Shown here in pieces: positions 5,986 to 8,429 of a DNA stretch of 8,429 bases. Every line of letters starts with the position of its first letter. Positions within the stretch are counted from its first letter, which is position 1. Source of the DNA: Bacteroidales bacterium (lineage in GTDB: Bacteria; Bacteroidota; Bacteroidia; Bacteroidales; WCHB1-69); the NCBI GenBank assembly GCA_016290715.1, contig JAEEUY010000256.1, forward strand, positions 1 to 8,429. Reading direction: 5' to 3'. The notes below the pieces were generated by a model. It searched no databases and was not told the DNA's origin. It saw only the letters and a list, made by a program, of their open reading frames with translations. A program made the translations under genes and the position numbers.

Positions 5986-7244
5986 TATTCAAAATCAGGA
6001 TATAATAAATATTTTTTCCTCAATTTTTTAAACTGACGAAGTGCAGGTTGCCAACTTCTTCGTATTTCTAATTCCCCTTTCCCACTTGTGATCTGCTCTC
6101 TTAAGGTCGCATTGCCTGCTAATTTGTCAAAAAAATTACTGTTGGTAAAGAATGATTCCGGATTCGGGAAATTTTTATAAGCAGTGAGTAAAAAATTCAA
6201 ATTAAAGGAGTTTGCAGAATCTTTCATCTCTTTGGCAATGTCGGTCAAATCGAACCCCCTGCAGGTCTTCCCTTTTTGAGGGGGATTTTCAGACACACCT
6301 TTAATGGGGTTGGGTGTGAAATAATAGTTGCCGGTTTGCAAAAGCGGATGTCCGAATACTTGAAATGGGGTGGGAGTGCCACGTCCGATACTAATATCGG
6401 TTCCTTCAAATAAACAGAGGGATGGATATAAGTAAATGGCCTCATCGCTTTGCAAATTAGGTGAGGGCGCTATAGGCAAGGAGTAACGGCGTGTATGGGT
6501 GTAGTTTTGCATCGGAATGACCGTTAATGCACAATGTATATGGTTTTTCAGCCAGCCTTCTTCATTGACCATGTTTCCGTACTCGCCGATGGTCATCCCG
6601 TGTACAATCGGCACACGGTGCATTCCTACAAACGATCGGTAATTGGTGTCAAGCACAGGACCATCCACAAAGTATCCGTTGGGGTTGGGTCGGTCCAAAA
6701 TAATCACATCCACATGATTTTCCGCTGCCGCTTCCATTACGTAGTGCAGCGTCGAAATATAGGTGTAAAACCGACAGCCCACATCTTGTATATCAAAAAT
6801 GACCAGATCAAGATTACGCATCTGTTCTGCTGTGGGCTTCTTGTTGCTTCCGTATAATGAGATGATAGGAATCCCGGTTCGGGAATCAACGGACGATTGT
6901 ATCTTTGCCCCCGCTTCCGCTTCTCCGCGGAACCCGTGTTCGGGACAGAAAATTTTAGTTACGCGGAACCCGGCTGATAGAAGGGTGTCAACCAAATGTG
7001 TCTGCTGAACTATGGAAGTGTGATTCCCACAAACAGCTACTCTTTTCCCCTCCATGAGCGGGAAGTATAACTCAGTACGCTCTGCGCCCACCCGTATGGG
7101 CATCAGGCTGTCAGGCGAAGAAAATACCCGCGATGGTGCCTTTGCTGTATAATACGTGTCGGGCGCTAAGTGAACACCCACCGTAGCCAAAGCTATAGTG
7201 GGTGCCAACAGCAATATAAACAGTATTCGAATATTATTTTTCAA
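5985..7244 (-). CDS. namZ: NamZ/DUF1343 (GH171) exo-beta-N-acetylmuramidase, exported
   Basis: With the start chosen here the protein has 419 residues. It matches the DUF1343 family, whose founding member B. subtilis NamZ (YbbC) removes MurNAc from the non-reducing end of peptidoglycan fragments. Visible family motifs: PEHGFRGEAEAG (101-112; the Glu of PEHG is the proposed catalytic residue), FDIQDVGCRFYTY (150-162), DRPNPNG (184-190), HGMTIGEYG (215-223), SPN (261-263) and LFEGTDISIGRGT (278-290). The first 20 residues (KNN n-region, hydrophobic core, ALA end) form a Sec signal peptide without a lipobox, so it is probably periplasmic. The start is uncertain: the TTG at 7244 overlaps the upstream stop by 11 nt and gives a clean signal peptide, whereas the only upstream ATG (7310) would overlap the OmpA gene by 77 nt and put 22 residues before the signal. 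It sits between an OmpA-like and a PAP2 gene. Confidence 0.93.
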   Translation of the reverse strand: MKNNIRILFILLLAPTIALATVGVHLAPDTYYTAKAPSRVFSSPDSLMPIRVGAERTELYFPLMEGKRVAVCGNHTSIVQQTHLVDTLLSAGFRVTKIFCPEHGFRGEAEAGAKIQSSVDSRTGIPIISLYGSNKKPTAEQMRNLDLVIFDIQDVGCRFYTYISTLHYVMEAAAENHVDVIILDRPNPNGYFVDGPVLDTNYRSFVGMHRVPIVHGMTIGEYGNMVNEEGWLKNHIHCALTVIPMQNYTHTRRYSLPIAPSPNLQSDEAIYLYPSLCLFEGTDISIGRGTPTPFQVFGHPLLQTGNYYFTPNPIKGVSENPPQKGKTCRGFDLTDIAKEMKDSANSFNLNFLLTAYKNFPNPESFFTNSNFFDKLAGNATLREQITSGKGELEIRRSWQPALRQFKKLRKKYLLYPDFE

Positions 7245-8429
7245 AGATAATGACTTTATTGGCTTTGTCAACGCTATAATTACCAAAGTTCTTCTTGATG
7301 AAATCTTCACCTATCATGAAGGTAGAAGACAACCCTTTTCTGACAATTACTTTTGCACTTGGAATCAGGTCTTCGCCTAATTGCAGATCTTTGACAGTAA
7401 GGACAGAATTTTCTACAATTGAACCATCTTCCTCATTGATAGCCGCTTCTTTCGTATCAAAATCGTTAATAGAAACAATATGATCCAACAAGAATTTGGT
7501 AGCCTCGGTATAATTCATGTAAATGTCATTTCCTGGAACAATCTCAAAATTGAAAGTCTTGCTGGTTACGTAACAAGTACCTTTGATGATACCTCTTTCA
7601 ATAGTAACAGGCATCGTCTTTTGTTTGTAAATGTTGATTTTGCTTGCATCCGTTGTTACAGCAGGAATGGTGTCGCTTGTGGGAACGTAGTCATCACGCA
7701 AGATATACATCTCTGTTCTACGATTCAACTGGTGAGCCGCTTCCTTTTCGCCTTTGGTCTTGAGACTGTTGATATAAGCCTCTGTTAATTCCGTACCGGC
7801 AGCAAAGCTGTAAGCTTTTCCTTGATAGGTAATGGTCATATTCTTATCCAATTTTCTTGGACGATATTCACCATATCCTTTAGGTACCAATCTTCCGGCT
7901 GCAATACCTCTTTCATTGACCAGATAATCAACACAAGCTTGGGCACGGCGTTGGGAAAGATCTTCATTATATTTATCATCTGCACGACTGTCGGTGTGGG
8001 AACGCAATTCAACAACCAATGTCGGGTTTTGTGTCATGATATCATAAACATATTGCAAGGAGTCTTGGTATTGTGGTTTGAGATCTGCTTTATCCAAATC
8101 GTAAAGAATTTCAGGCAGCACAATAGGGTCTTTTGGGATAGGAATTAATTTGAAATCCTGTTTCAAATCGGTATTTTCAGTCAGACCAACAGTTGTTTGG
8201 CTTGCCGTATTGTTTTCCCGTAAGTATTTGGGTTTGGTAACCACCATGCTATAGGTTGTATTTCCCAAGATTTTCGTTTTGTCGAATTTATAATAACCTT
8301 TCACATCGGTAGTTGTTTTGTAGGAAGTGCCGTCGGAGCCGACAATTTCCACTTCTGCGCCATCGATGTATTGCAAGGTGGAGGCATCTCTAACATGACC
8401 TGCGAGGGTGAAAACGATAGGGCGGAGAA
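7234..8429 (-). CDS. OmpA-like protein with CRD and retropepsin-like tail, 5' end beyond the window
   Basis: The frame is open to the right edge, so the gene is partial; 397 residues and the stop are visible (numbered from the codon at 8425-8427). The TTG at 8376 is internal, since in-frame CRD sequence (AGHVRDAST) precedes it. Residues 1-100 resemble a carboxypeptidase-regulatory-like beta domain (GAEVEIVG, then TTTDVKGYYKF). Residues 103-245 are an OmpA C-terminal domain with ILYDLDKADL, SHTDSRADDKYN and LSQRRAQ; D146 and R161 are the expected diaminopimelate-binding pair. An insert of about 40 residues separates GYGEYRP from NRRTEMYI. Residues 272-397 resemble a retropepsin-like domain without its catalytic Asp. 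The CRD-OmpA_C order recalls the T9SS-associated PorE architecture, but the upstream TPR/propeller part is outside the window and membership is unproven. Probable role: periplasmic or outer-membrane protein anchored to peptidoglycan, in one cluster with NamZ and PAP2. Confidence 0.88.
   Translation of the reverse strand, partial: LRPIVFTLAGHVRDASTLQYIDGAEVEIVGSDGTSYKTTTDVKGYYKFDKTKILGNTTYSMVVTKPKYLRENNTASQTTVGLTENTDLKQDFKLIPIPKDPIVLPEILYDLDKADLKPQYQDSLQYVYDIMTQNPTLVVELRSHTDSRADDKYNEDLSQRRAQACVDYLVNERGIAAGRLVPKGYGEYRPRKLDKNMTITYQGKAYSFAAGTELTEAYINSLKTKGEKEAAHQLNRRTEMYILRDDYVPTSDTIPAVTTDASKINIYKQKTMPVTIERGIIKGTCYVTSKTFNFEIVPGNDIYMNYTEATKFLLDHIVSINDFDTKEAAINEEDGSIVENSVLTVKDLQLGEDLIPSAKVIVRKGLSSTFMIGEDFIKKNFGNYSVDKANKVIIFEK

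Noticed and set aside
6534..7008. Open frames on the + strand inside the NamZ gene
   Set aside because: The opposite strand encodes a complete DUF1343 protein with all motifs; these frames have no recognisable features.

Overview
The window reads as chromosomal DNA from a member of the Bacteroidetes, most likely order Bacteroidales. The evidence is the AT-leaning composition, the lack of Shine-Dalgarno sequences ahead of the genes, a carboxypeptidase-regulatory-like domain joined to an OmpA C-terminal domain, a eukaryote-like GT3 glycogen synthase joined to an alpha-glucan phosphorylase, and a TAnnTTTG-type promoter box. The genus cannot be settled from this stretch.

Left part, + strand (1-4694): the 3' nine-tenths of coaD (phosphopantetheine adenylyltransferase, CoA synthesis), then after only 9 nt a 1410-residue protein joining a complete GT3 glycogen synthase to a complete DUF3417/GT35 alpha-glucan phosphorylase. 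One polypeptide thus carries an enzyme that lengthens alpha-1,4-glucan and one that shortens it by phosphorolysis. The two genes look like one transcription unit.

Middle (4695-5282): 588 bp without a credible protein gene. It holds a GC-rich block full of hairpins, flanked by AT-rich DNA. A 17-bp motif lies inverted on its left and occurs twice on its right, the two right copies being the ends of an imperfect ~84-bp tandem repeat. This looks like a MITE-like or other non-autonomous repeat element. A bidirectional intrinsic terminator closes the region, lying where the two converging units meet.

Right part, - strand (8429 down to 5283): an envelope gene cluster read right to left. It has the C-terminal part of an OmpA-like protein (CRD, OmpA_C peptidoglycan-binding domain, then a domain resembling a retropepsin that has lost its catalytic Asp), a NamZ/DUF1343 exo-beta-N-acetylmuramidase with a signal peptide, a PAP2 membrane phosphatase whose start codon overlaps the NamZ stop (TAATG), and tRNA-Pro(GGG). 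The three proteins suggest work on peptidoglycan or its lipid carrier at the periplasmic face; that shared role is inferred from family and gene order. The most novel-looking items are the pseudo-retropepsin tail on the OmpA protein and the inverted-repeat element at 4725-5240.
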